DNA of 64,000 nucleotides. It comes from Pseudomonas lini. GTDB taxonomy: Bacteria; Pseudomonadota; Gammaproteobacteria; Pseudomonadales; Pseudomonadaceae. A program made the position numbers and the translations under genes. The stretch covers positions 186,001-250,000 of the forward strand of contig NZ_JAUSSR010000009.1 of the NCBI RefSeq assembly GCF_030812475.1, in the 5' to 3' direction. The notes under the pieces were generated by a model. The model was not told where the DNA came from. It saw nothing but the letters and a program-made list of their open reading frames with translations, and did not search any database. The first letter of the stretch is position 1. Every line of letters begins with the position of its first letter. Shown piece by piece: positions 25,751-34,135 of the stretch.

Positions 25751-28224
25751 TGGTTGCTGTCAACCGCTAGCTCGACGACGGGTGCCAGCAGTGCCCTGAT
25801 GACGGCCACCAAAGCCAATGGCTGATCGAGCATCAGATGATGGTGACTGTTGGGAATGCCAATAGCGCCTCGGCAGTGACGTAACCGAGAGGCGATTCGC
25901 TCGGCGCGCCAGCGTTCGACGACGATGCTTTCTTCGCCGTAAACGAAGTCCACCGGTACTTCGATACTTCCCAGCAAAGTGTCGCCATCTTTTTCATTCA
26001 GGGTAAACGGTAGGGTCGGATCAAGGCGCCAATGCCAGCCCTCGGGACTCTGCGCGATGGAATGGAATGCAACGTGCTCAAAGGTGTCCGCGAGGGGTAG
26101 CGGCTGGTCGGGGATTACCCGGTAGCGCTCCCGAATGGTCGCGTAATCAGGGTAATGCCGCGCCCGACCGCTGCGCGCTGGCGGCAGCGGAAAGCTCGAC
26201 TTTGGTTCATCGAGGAAACGCACCCGGCTGTCGAGAATAACGGCCCGTCGGACCAGATCCGGTCGGTGGGCGCAGACGCTGAGCGTGCGCAAACCGCCAT
26301 AGCTGTGACCGACCACGGTGGCAGGGCCGAGCGCGTTCTCGAGAATGGCGATCAGGTCATCGGAGAAAGCCTGCGCGCTGTAAGTCTGTCGAGCTCCGCT
26401 TTCGCCCATCCCGGAAAAATCCATTGCGAAAACCCGATAGCGATCGACGAAGTAGGGCGCAATGAAATCCCACCAGTGGCTGTTGGCCCGGTAGCCGTGA
26501 GCGAACAGCAGAACCGGTTTCTCGGCATCGCTCGCGTTCCAGCTGCGGTAGTGCAACCGTGTCTCTGGAATCTGCAGAAAATGCGAGCGTGTCGGGGCGT
26601 CGACGGCGCGCAGCAGCCAAGGTTGTGCATCGCGATATAGTGGCGTAGGCGAGGGTCCTCCACCATTTGGCGCATCATCCAGTGCCGCCGCCAGGCTCGC
26701 CAGCCTGGCTTTCCAGATCTTGCCTGTGCTGCCTTGGGGCAATTGCTCCAGAATGACGATACGACCTGGTCGCTTGTAAGGTGCAATCAGCTCGCGCAAG
26801 GCGTTGTCGATACTCGACGCGTCGATCTTGTGGCCGGCTTGTGGCTCGACGAACGCAACGACTTCTTCATCACCTTCTGCAAGGGCTCGCCCCACGACGC
26901 CCGAGGCGGCAACACCTGGCAGGCTGTTGAGCGCCGCTTCCACTTCCGCGGGGTAAACGTTGAAGCCTGAGCGGATGATCATTTCCTTCTGGCGACCGGC
27001 AATGGCGAGTGCGCCGTCAGGAAGGCGTTTGCCGAGGTCCCCGGTGGCGATCCATCCCCCAGGACGCAAGGTGGCAGCGGTTTCCGTCGGGTTACGGTAG
27101 TAGCCGAGCATCGTTGCCGGCGCCCGCATCCATAGCTCACCGATGCTGCCGTCGCTCACGTCGCAGCCTTTGGCGTCGACGAAACGGATCTCGACGCCCT
27201 CTTCAGGGAAGCCGATAGTGCCGGGTTCGCTCAGGCGGTCACCCGGGGTTCGGGCACCCGGTGCGCACTCGGTCATTCCATAGCCATTGACCAACGGTAT
27301 GCCGAACAGCAACTGGACCCGCCGTTGCAGGGTGGCATCGAGCGGCGCACCGCCGCAGCTGATGTAGCGCAGCTGATGGCCCGAGACGTCCAGCCGTTGG
27401 GCGACGATGTAATCGAGCAGCCGGGAGTAGATGATCGGAACGAACGACAGATGCGAAATACTGCCGTCGGCGATGCCGGCTGCCAGCTGCGGCAACGCCA
27501 GGCGAGCCATCAGGCGCAGACTGGCGCCTGCCGCCATCACCGACATGAGATTGGCGATTCCCATGATGTGCGCAAGGGGTGCGACGCCGTTGTAGCAGTC
27601 GGTAGCGCTGACGCGACGCGAGCGACTGAGGATCGAGCCGAGCGCCAGAAGCCCGCCGTGGCTGTGCATCACGGCCTTGGGCTGTCCGGTGGTGCCAGAG
27701 GTAAAGATGAGCAGCCCCACATTCGTGTCGGCCGACGGCGGCTGTGCTTCGGTGGTATCGCTAGCGCTGAGCGCGACCGGCCCCGCGAGCAAACCCTCGA
27801 CAGGCACGGCGCCGGCTTTCGATGCCTGGGCTTCACACGCTTCGCTGTCTTCCACCGCGTACAGAGAGAGCCGGGGCTCGACCAGTGCCTTGAGTCCCTC
27901 CAGCTCTGCTGCCGGCAGGCGTGCATTCACCACCGCGGGCCATGCATTGACGCGCTGGCAGGCGAAGAGGGCGACGACGGCGGCGATATTGTTTTCGGCA
28001 ACAATGAGTACCCGGTCACCCGGTAAGACACCTTGCCCTGAAATCAGGGTGGCCAATTCTTCAACAGCCAGCGCGAACTGGCTGTAGTCCAGCGAGCGGC
28101 TCGCGTCACTCAGCGCGGGGGCAGAGGGCGTGACACTCGCCCAATGATGTACCACGTCACATGCCCGAGAAAGGCTCGAAATCGAGGTTGAATCAAGCGT
28201 GATAGAGCGGTTCTTGTCGGTCAT
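25732..28224 (-). CDS. Fusion of AMP-forming acyl-CoA ligase and alpha/beta hydrolase
   Basis: 830 residues, two complete enzymes in one chain. Residues 1-515 form an ANL ligase: P-loop TSGTTGQPK (175-183), YGMTE (315-319), TGDLG (394-398), the hinge/GFNVYPAE segment and the catalytic Lys502 in GSTGK. After a Pro/Gly-rich linker (516-545), residues about 550-820 are an alpha/beta hydrolase: HGYRANSHWW (576-585), nucleophile Ser641 in GHSYGG and a His-rich NSHHH (792-796). It could hydrolyse an ester or lactone and then activate the acid to its CoA ester. The whole frame is open with no internal start that suggests two genes. Divergent from ECH-CaiB at 28429. Confidence 0.92.
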   Translation of the reverse strand: MTDKNRSITLDSTSISSLSRACDVVHHWASVTPSAPALSDASRSLDYSQFALAVEELATLISGQGVLPGDRVLIVAENNIAAVVALFACQRVNAWPAVVNARLPAAELEGLKALVEPRLSLYAVEDSEACEAQASKAGAVPVEGLLAGPVALSASDTTEAQPPSADTNVGLLIFTSGTTGQPKAVMHSHGGLLALGSILSRSRRVSATDCYNGVAPLAHIMGIANLMSVMAAGASLRLMARLALPQLAAGIADGSISHLSFVPIIYSRLLDYIVAQRLDVSGHQLRYISCGGAPLDATLQRRVQLLFGIPLVNGYGMTECAPGARTPGDRLSEPGTIGFPEEGVEIRFVDAKGCDVSDGSIGELWMRAPATMLGYYRNPTETAATLRPGGWIATGDLGKRLPDGALAIAGRQKEMIIRSGFNVYPAEVEAALNSLPGVAASGVVGRALAEGDEEVVAFVEPQAGHKIDASSIDNALRELIAPYKRPGRIVILEQLPQGSTGKIWKARLASLAAALDDAPNGGGPSPTPLYRDAQPWLLRAVDAPTRSHFLQIPETRLHYRSWNASDAEKPVLLFAHGYRANSHWWDFIAPYFVDRYRVFAMDFSGMGESGARQTYSAQAFSDDLIAILENALGPATVVGHSYGGLRTLSVCAHRPDLVRRAVILDSRVRFLDEPKSSFPLPPARSGRARHYPDYATIRERYRVIPDQPLPLADTFEHVAFHSIAQSPEGWHWRLDPTLPFTLNEKDGDTLLGSIEVPVDFVYGEESIVVERWRAERIASRLRHCRGAIGIPNSHHHLMLDQPLALVAVIRALLAPVVELAVDSNQKTHSE

Positions 28225-28253
28225 GGCACTTATGTCGATGAGGTTGGCAAGGC

Positions 28254-28290
28254 AAAATGTTGTTCGAATATAGGTCCGTTGTTCTAATAT
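28254..28290. promoter_or_regulatory. Direct repeat/degenerate tandem operators in the ligase-ECH divergent region
   Basis: TTGTTCGAATAT (28260-28271) recurs as TTGTTCTAATAT (28279-28290), 11 of 12 bases identical and 19 bp apart. Each overlaps a 6/10 match to the TGAAC-N3-GTTCA palindrome (28254-28266 and 28273-28285), mostly through the GTTC arm. The 204-bp gap separates the divergent starts 28224 and 28429. Confidence 0.45.
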
Positions 28291-28428
28291 GTGAAGTAGT
28301 TTGATACTTTACAGCCTTGTCGGCGGCCGCTTTTTGCCGCGGAAATTTGGCTCGGTTGGAGGTCTGGTCGCGCAAATGCGCCCAGAACGAACCCGGTACC
28401 GACGGCTCTTTCAACGAGGAACGAACCT

Positions 28429-29229
28429 ATGAATGAGGCACAACGCGATCCAGATGGCCGGATCAAGCTGGAACAACGCGGAGCCCTGTTGCTGATCGGG
28501 ATCGATCGTCCCGAGAAGCGCAATGGCTTTACCCCGAAAATGTTTGCCGAGTTGGCCGCCGCCTACACGCGGCTGGAACAGGACCCTGAGCTGCGAGTGG
28601 GCGTGTTGTACGCTGAAGGCGACCATTTCACCGCCGGGCTCGATATGCCCAAATGCGCGCCGCTTCGCAAAGAGGGCAAGCCTTATATCCCGCCAGCCGA
28701 AGTCGACCCCTTCAACTTGCGCGAACCACTGCGCAGCAAACCGGTGGTCATGGCGCTCAAGGGCATCAGTTTCACCGTAGCCATCGAGTTGATGCTTGCG
28801 GCTGACATCGTCATCGCCGCGCAGGATTGCCGCTTTTCCCAGATTGAGGTCAAGCGCGGCATCATGGCTGGCTGCGGTGCGACGTTCCGGTTTGTTGAAC
28901 GCGCCGGCTGGGGCAACGCAATGAAGCTCTTGCTGACCGGTGACGAGTTCGACGCCGCCGAAGCATTGCGGCTCAATTTCGTGCAGGAGGTCGTACCCGT
29001 TGGCGAGGAGCTGCCAAGGGCTATCGCACTGGCTGAACGTATCGCCGAGCAAGCCCCGCTCGCGGTACAAGCGACCCTGCACAATGCACATACGGCGGTG
29101 AATTTCGGGTGGCAGGCCGCGTATGCTTCCATAGCCAACACCCAGCGTCGGTTGTTCAACACCGAAGATGCCAAGGAAGGTGTGCAGTCTTTCATCGAAA
29201 AGCGGCCTGCACATTTTGTTGGGCGATAA
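28429..29229 (+). CDS. Crotonase-family protein (ECH/isomerase)
   Basis: 266 residues. The first oxyanion segment is GDHFTAGLDM, with Leu in place of the usual Gly, and the second is GISFTVAIELMLAADIV. The next loop reads EVKRGIMAGCGATFR, which lacks a standard PGxGG. These changes suggest that it is not a plain hydratase; isomerase or hydrolase chemistry is possible. GAGGA precedes the ATG, and a CaiB gene follows after 15 nt, so the two genes form a short operon under the divergent region at 28225-28428. Confidence 0.88.
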   Translation: MNEAQRDPDGRIKLEQRGALLLIGIDRPEKRNGFTPKMFAELAAAYTRLEQDPELRVGVLYAEGDHFTAGLDMPKCAPLRKEGKPYIPPAEVDPFNLREPLRSKPVVMALKGISFTVAIELMLAADIVIAAQDCRFSQIEVKRGIMAGCGATFRFVERAGWGNAMKLLLTGDEFDAAEALRLNFVQEVVPVGEELPRAIALAERIAEQAPLAVQATLHNAHTAVNFGWQAAYASIANTQRRLFNTEDAKEGVQSFIEKRPAHFVGR

Positions 29230-29244
29230 CAATAAGAGGAGAAC

Positions 29245-30483
29245 ATGATGACTAAAGGCCCGCTGAGCAACATCCGCGTGCTTGATATGAGCCGCATTCT
29301 CGCCGGACCCTGGGCGGCGCAGATGCTTGCGGACCTGGGCGCCGAGGTGATCAAGATCGAGCGTCCGGGAAAAGGCGACGATTCGCGACAGTTCGGCCCG
29401 CCGTTTCTGAAAGACGCCGAGGGACGCAACACCCGTGAATCCTCGTTCTACATCAGTACCAACCGCAACAAGAAGTCCATTACCTGCGATATTGCGAAAC
29501 CCGAAGGACAGGCGCTTGTACGCAAGCTCGTCGCGAAGTGCGACGTGCTGCTGGAGAACTACAAGGTGGGTGATCTTAAGCGGTATGGCCTGGACTATGC
29601 CTCTTTGAGTGAAGAAAACCCGCGCCTGATCTACTGTTCACTGACCGGCTTCGGGCAGACGGGGCCTTACGCGCCACGTCCGGGTTACGACTCGATTTTT
29701 CAGGCCATGGGCGGACTGATGAGCATCACCGGCCTGCCGGATGATATCCCCGGCGGCGGCCCGATGAAAACCGGACCGAGCCTGGCTGACATACTGGCGG
29801 GTCAGTATGCGGCCTACGCCATCCAGGCGGCGCTGTACGCTCGCGACGTCAACGCAGCGCCCGGTCAGCACATCGACATTGCCCTGCTGGATGCATTGAT
29901 AGCATCGACGTCTCACTATGCTTCTCAGTACCTGGTCTCTGGAGACGTACCCGTGCGGCGTGGCACCGAGGGCAACGGCGGCATGCCTTCGCGGATGTTC
30001 CGCTGTGCCGACGGCGATATCATGATTGTCGCCGGCAATAACGAACAGTACGCGCGCTTTTGCGAAGTGCTGGGTCATCCGGAGTTGACGACTGACGCCC
30101 GGTTTGCCGAGATTTCGCTGCGGGTGGTCAACCGCCGGGCGCTAGGGGACGTGTTCGAGCCGCTGGTGGCGGCTTGGAAAGTGCTCGACTTGCTGCACGC
30201 CCTGGATAAGGCGGGCGTGCCAGCAGGCCCAATCAACAATCTGGAGCAAGTGTTCGCCGATCCTCATGTTCAGGCGCGCGGAATGTGTGTGGAAAGCCAC
30301 CATGCCGCTTCTGCCGATGGAAAAGTGCGGATGGTTGCCAACCCGGTGAAATTCTCGGCAACGCCCATTGTTGATTACAAGGCACCGCCCACCCAGGGAG
30401 AGCACACCGAGACCCTCCTGGGCGAATGGCTGGGCATGGACGAAGGTGAGATTCGAGCACTGCGTGACAAAGGCGTAATCTGA
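29245..30483 (+). CDS. CaiB/BaiF (family III) CoA-transferase
   Basis: 412 residues, the usual family length. The N-terminus shows the conserved GPWAAQMLADLGAEVIKIE (21-39), and the catalytic Asp is Asp182 in SLADILAG. The enzyme moves CoA from a donor acyl-CoA to a carboxylate without free intermediates. It would give a route to activate or recycle pathway acids without ATP. GAGGAG precedes the ATG at 29245 (29248 is the alternative). A strong terminator follows the stop. Confidence 0.93.
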   Translation: MMTKGPLSNIRVLDMSRILAGPWAAQMLADLGAEVIKIERPGKGDDSRQFGPPFLKDAEGRNTRESSFYISTNRNKKSITCDIAKPEGQALVRKLVAKCDVLLENYKVGDLKRYGLDYASLSEENPRLIYCSLTGFGQTGPYAPRPGYDSIFQAMGGLMSITGLPDDIPGGGPMKTGPSLADILAGQYAAYAIQAALYARDVNAAPGQHIDIALLDALIASTSHYASQYLVSGDVPVRRGTEGNGGMPSRMFRCADGDIMIVAGNNEQYARFCEVLGHPELTTDARFAEISLRVVNRRALGDVFEPLVAAWKVLDLLHALDKAGVPAGPINNLEQVFADPHVQARGMCVESHHAASADGKVRMVANPVKFSATPIVDYKAPPTQGEHTETLLGEWLGMDEGEIRALRDKGVI

Positions 30484-30517
30484 CGAAGGGCTTAGTGATA
30501 GCTGCCAGCGTCTGAAT

Positions 30518-30553
30518 AAATCCCGGCCCGTACGCGCAGCCGGGATTTTTTTT
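30518..30553 (+). terminator. Strong rho-independent terminator after the CaiB gene
   Basis: AAATCCCGGC (30518-30527) pairs with GCCGGGATTT (30539-30548) around an 11-nt loop, and eight T end at 30553. Confidence 0.92.
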
Positions 30554-30592
30554 GGCAAGCAGACGATTCGCAGGTGGACTAAGAGCACTGGC

Positions 30593-30625
30593 AAAAAAAA
30601 TGCCGCCTGCACAAGGCGGGCGGCA
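30593..30625 (-). terminator. Terminator of the BadI-BadH-CaiB-MaoC-ACAD operon
   Basis: On the reverse strand, a GC-rich stem (TGCCGCC at 30601-30607 with GGCGGCA at 30619-30625) is followed by eight T (complement of the A-run at 30593-30600). It faces the terminator of the convergent CaiB operon. Confidence 0.85.
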
Positions 30626-30719
30626 AAAGGGTACCAAGCTCAGTTGCGTCAATGACCTGCGTTAACCCCGGCACAGCGCTCACCGGAGGGCATGGGTCAC
30701 CGTACGTTCATCCGGTCGA

Positions 30720-31496
30720 TCATTTGACGTATTTGCGGAACTCAGGCTTGCGCTTCTCGCGAAAGGCGTTGCCGCCTTCCTTGGATTCGTCGGTCTCGTA
30801 ATACATGGCCAGGGCCTGCATCGCGAATGCGCCGATGCCGCGAATATTCTCGTTGTCCATGTTGAACGAACGCTTGGCGAGGGCGATGGCGGTCGGGCTC
30901 ATCTGCAGGATTTCGTCACACCATTTTTTGACTTCGGCATCCAGCTCGTCCGCCGGAACCACCGCGTTGACCAGGCCCCAGTCCAGCGCTTGCTTGGCGC
31001 TATAACGACGGCACAGATACCAAATCTCGCGGGCACGCTTGTCGCCGGCCAGACGGGCGAGCAGGGCGGTGCCGAAGCCGGGGTCCACCGAGCCGACTTT
31101 CGGGCCAACCTGACCCAGTTGCGCAGTCTCGGCAGCGATGGCGAGGTCGCACAAAGTCACCAGCACGTTGCCGCCGCCGATCGCGTAGCCGTTGACTCGA
31201 GCGATCACAGGTTTGGGAATGTCGCGAATAATGCTCTGTAATTCTTCGATCGGCAGGCCAACCACGCCGCGACCCTTGTGTCGGCCACCCGATTGGTCAC
31301 TGCCGGTGCAGAATGCCTTGTCACCTGCACCGGTGAGTACGACGACGCCGATGTCCTTGCTGTACCCGGCCAGGCTGAACGCCTGGATCAATTCCTCACA
31401 GGTATCGGCGGTGAAAGCGTTGTAGACCTGAGGGCGATTGATGGTGATGGTCGCGATGCCATTGTCTTCGGTGTAGAGAATATCTTTGAATTCCAT
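30720..31496 (-). CDS. badI: BadI-like 2-ketocyclohexanecarboxyl-CoA hydrolase (ring-opening)
   Basis: 258 residues, strongly like BadI of Rhodopseudomonas palustris along its whole length, as recalled. Shared points are FCTG-SDQ at 62-68 (BadI has GGDQ), GRGVVGLP and EELQSIIRDIPKPVIARVNGYAIGGGN, GQVGPKVGSVDPG with Asp138, REIWYLCRRYS and the tail KRKPEFRKYVK. BadI belongs to the MenB branch of crotonases and hydrolyses the ring of 2-oxocyclohexanecarboxyl-CoA to pimeloyl-CoA. The BadH-like gene next to it would make the 2-oxo substrate. The Ser in place of Gly66 may alter the oxyanion hole or ring fit. AGGAGAG precedes the ATG. Substrate here is probably a substituted ring. Confidence 0.85.
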   Translation of the reverse strand: MEFKDILYTEDNGIATITINRPQVYNAFTADTCEELIQAFSLAGYSKDIGVVVLTGAGDKAFCTGSDQSGGRHKGRGVVGLPIEELQSIIRDIPKPVIARVNGYAIGGGNVLVTLCDLAIAAETAQLGQVGPKVGSVDPGFGTALLARLAGDKRAREIWYLCRRYSAKQALDWGLVNAVVPADELDAEVKKWCDEILQMSPTAIALAKRSFNMDNENIRGIGAFAMQALAMYYETDESKEGGNAFREKRKPEFRKYVK

Positions 31497-31524
31497 GTGT
31501 CTCTCCTCTTGGAAAAAATGAGCC

Positions 31525-32289
31525 TCAGCCCACCATCGTCAAGCCGCCGGAAACGCTGATCACCTGGCCGGTGATGAACGCTGCGTCGTCGCTAGCCAGG
31601 AACAGCACCGTTCCGGCGATGTCCTCGGGTTGGCCCATGCGTCCGAAGGGCACAGCCTTGACCAGCCCCGCCTTGATCCTCTCGCCTTTCTCACCTTGGG
31701 CAAGATTGTCCAGTAGTGCCGTGGCCGTCGGCCCGGGACAGACCACGTTGACCGGAATTTGCTGGCGGGCCATTTCCCGGGCCATGGTTTTGCTGAAGGC
31801 GATCAGCCCGCCCTTGCAGAAGGAGTACACAGCCTCCATCGAGGAGCCGACGCGGCCCGCATCGGAGGAAATGTTGACCACACGACCGTGACCGCGCTCA
31901 CTCATGCGGCGCAGGACGGCATGGTGCATGTTCAATGGTCCATACAGGTTGATGGCCACGACCTTGTCCCAGAACGGTTTTTCGGTCTGCAGGAAGAACG
32001 CGCCTGTGTCCCAGCCGGCGTTGTTGACCAGTACATCGATCGGGCCCAGCTCCTGCTCGACACGCTCGACTGCGGCGTGGACCGCCTCGTGGTCGGTGAT
32101 GTCCACGCTGTAATCGCGGGCACGGCCACCGGCGGTTTCGATTTCGCCCACCAGGGCACTTGCCGCCTGGGCGTTGAGGTCGAAAACCGCCACAATGGCG
32201 CCTGCTTCGGTGAAGCGCCTGCAAATGGCGCTGCCGATGCCGCCTGCGCCCCCAGTTACCACCACGACCTTATCTTTCAACCCTTTCAT
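31525..32289 (-). CDS. badH: BadH-like 2-hydroxycyclohexanecarboxyl-CoA dehydrogenase (SDR)
   Basis: 254 residues from the ATG at 32289, which has AAAGG 8 nt upstream; a GTG two codons earlier is the alternative. The Rossmann motif is TGGAGGIG (12-19), with NNAGWD after strand 4, Ser141/142, Y155-xxx-K159 and the C-terminal SGGLTMVG. The stretch NNAGWD, MHHAV and the ending match R. palustris BadH, which oxidises 2-hydroxycyclohexanecarboxyl-CoA to the 2-oxo compound with NAD+. It lies 28 nt before the BadI-like gene in the same operon, supporting the same role on an alicyclic acyl-CoA. Confidence 0.85.
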   Translation of the reverse strand: MKGLKDKVVVVTGGAGGIGSAICRRFTEAGAIVAVFDLNAQAASALVGEIETAGGRARDYSVDITDHEAVHAAVERVEQELGPIDVLVNNAGWDTGAFFLQTEKPFWDKVVAINLYGPLNMHHAVLRRMSERGHGRVVNISSDAGRVGSSMEAVYSFCKGGLIAFSKTMAREMARQQIPVNVVCPGPTATALLDNLAQGEKGERIKAGLVKAVPFGRMGQPEDIAGTVLFLASDDAAFITGQVISVSGGLTMVG

Positions 32290-32310
32290 TTTCACTACCT
32301 TTGCTTTTTA

Positions 32311-33603
32311 TCAGGGGCGCGGCTGTGCCGCGGTTTCGGCGATCATGCCCTCGGCGCCGGCTTGTTGCAGCGGTGCAGGTGGGTGCGTCGGTGCCGCAGC
32401 CTGGTTACGCGAGGCGCACAGTGAGGTGATCTGCTCGGCGCTGTAGCCAAGTTCGCCAAGGATTTCGTCACTGTGTTCACCCAGGTTCGGTGGCAAATAA
32501 CGCACGTTGCCTGGGGAGGCGGAAAACTCCACGGGAATCGAGGTCATGACCAGCTCGCCCTCGGTCGGGTGCTGAACCTTCTTGAAAAACTCGGTTTCGC
32601 GTAGATATTCGTCGTCCATCAGGTCGTGCAGTTCGCGCACCTGGCCATGCGGCACGTCGGCTTCATCGAAGATTTTTTCCCAATGCGCCGAGGTCTGCGT
32701 AGCGATCACGTCCCCGAGGATGCTGTACAGCTCGTTGATATGGAGCATGCGTTCCGTCATGCGACAAAAGCGCGGATCAGTCAGCAGTTCCGGTCGACCT
32801 ATCGCCGTCAATACTCGCCGCCACTGTTCGTCATTGACCGCCAGCAGACAGATATAGCCGTCGCGGGTCGAGTAGGGGCGCCGATTGGTGGAGAACATGC
32901 GCGTGTACCCCAGGCCGTCCGATTTGCCCAACGCACCTTCCCAAAGGTGCTCGAACAGGTTGAACTGGAGCATGGTCTCCATCATGGGCACGCGCACTTC
33001 CTGCCCCTCACCCGTGCGTTCGCGGTGCAGCAACGCCATGCTGATGGACGACGCCAGGACATAGCCGCAGAACTTGTCGACGATTACCGTCGGGAAGTAT
33101 CGCGGTCGGCCATCAGCGTCACGGTTGATGGCTGCCAAACCGCTTTCACCCTGGATCACGTCGTCGAAAGCCGGCATGTTGGCGTTTGGTCCGTCGCTTC
33201 GGTAACCGGGAGCAAAGGCGTAGATGATCTTCGGATTGCGTGCCCGGATTTTTTCGTAACAGATGCCCAGGCGTTTGGCCGCGCTCGGACGCATGCTGTG
33301 CACGATGACATCGGCGGTCTCAACCAGTTTGAGCAATGCCTCCATGCATTCCGGCTGCTTGAGATCGAGCACGACGCTGCGCTTGTTGCGGTTCATTATG
33401 AGGTAGAACACCGACATGCCAGGGTTCCGGCCCGGCCCGTTCTGCCGATTCTGGTCGCCCGTTGGCGGCTCCACCTTGATGACGTCCGCCCCCATGTCGC
33501 CCAGTATCTGTGTGGCGACTGGCCCCAGAACGTTAATTGTGAGGTCTATCACACGCAGCCCTGACAGCGGGCCGGTGGGTTGTGCCAATGCCCGTTGTGC
33601 CAT
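32311..33603 (-). CDS. CaiB/BaiF (family III) CoA-transferase
   Basis: 430 residues. GPVATQILGDMGADVIKVE lies near 28-46, NRNKRSVVLDL near 71-81, and the catalytic Asp is Asp176 in IVDKFCG. It is somewhat longer than the paralogue at 29245 because of a low-complexity Ala/Pro/Gln tail after residue 405. In this operon it probably puts CoA on the alicyclic acid or recycles CoA from a ring-opened product. It sits between MaoC (2 nt gap) and BadH-like genes. Confidence 0.92.
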   Translation of the reverse strand: MAQRALAQPTGPLSGLRVIDLTINVLGPVATQILGDMGADVIKVEPPTGDQNRQNGPGRNPGMSVFYLIMNRNKRSVVLDLKQPECMEALLKLVETADVIVHSMRPSAAKRLGICYEKIRARNPKIIYAFAPGYRSDGPNANMPAFDDVIQGESGLAAINRDADGRPRYFPTVIVDKFCGYVLASSISMALLHRERTGEGQEVRVPMMETMLQFNLFEHLWEGALGKSDGLGYTRMFSTNRRPYSTRDGYICLLAVNDEQWRRVLTAIGRPELLTDPRFCRMTERMLHINELYSILGDVIATQTSAHWEKIFDEADVPHGQVRELHDLMDDEYLRETEFFKKVQHPTEGELVMTSIPVEFSASPGNVRYLPPNLGEHSDEILGELGYSAEQITSLCASRNQAAAPTHPPAPLQQAGAEGMIAETAAQPRP

Positions 33604-33605
33604 GA

Positions 33606-34085
33606 TCAGTCAGCCCTGTAGTCCTTGCCTTTGACAAGGCGCAGAGGGGTGTACTCCTGCACCAGAGTGCCGTCCTGTTTGTAGATGCGGTTGCGCGTAC
33701 GCACGAGCCCCAGACCAGGACGGCCATTGCTTTCACGGCATTCGATGACTTCACATTCCACGTGGATGGTGTCGCCGACGAAGACCGGTCCCTTGATGTC
33801 CAGTTCCATGTTGAGGAACGCGAAACCCACTCCCTGCATGGTGGCCTGTGTCAGCAGACCCTCGGCGAATGTGAAGACCAGCGCACCAGGGGCAACGCGG
33901 CCTTTGATGGCTGATTGTTCCTTGAGGAATTCCACGTTGGTGAAAAGCACTTCAAGCATGCCGGTTACCGAGACGAAGTTAACGACATCGGCCTCAGTCA
34001 CGGTTCGACCTACGGTTTTGAATCGGCGCCCAACCGGGAGATCTTCCCAGTGAATGCCCAGGCCCACGGTTTCGATCTGTTCCAT
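33606..34085 (-). CDS. MaoC-like hotdog protein lacking the usual hydratase residues
   Basis: 159 residues with the MaoC-type dehydratase fold (EDLPVGRRF start, ADVVNFVSVTG helix, KGRVAPGALVFTFAEGLL). In active MaoC enzymes a D-x-N-P-x-H motif follows the central helix; here residues 43-55 read MLEVLFTNVEFLK with no Asp-x-Asn-Pro or His. It may be a structural subunit, a thioesterase, or a hydratase using other residues, as with heterodimeric dehydratases where one subunit is inactive. The partner could be the MaoC protein at 47077. AGGA precedes the ATG. Confidence 0.82.
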   Translation of the reverse strand: MEQIETVGLGIHWEDLPVGRRFKTVGRTVTEADVVNFVSVTGMLEVLFTNVEFLKEQSAIKGRVAPGALVFTFAEGLLTQATMQGVGFAFLNMELDIKGPVFVGDTIHVECEVIECRESNGRPGLGLVRTRNRIYKQDGTLVQEYTPLRLVKGKDYRAD

Positions 34086-34135
34086 CTTATTGTTTCCTGG
34101 CGTTGGTTATGTGGAACTGCAATGGGTACATCGCC

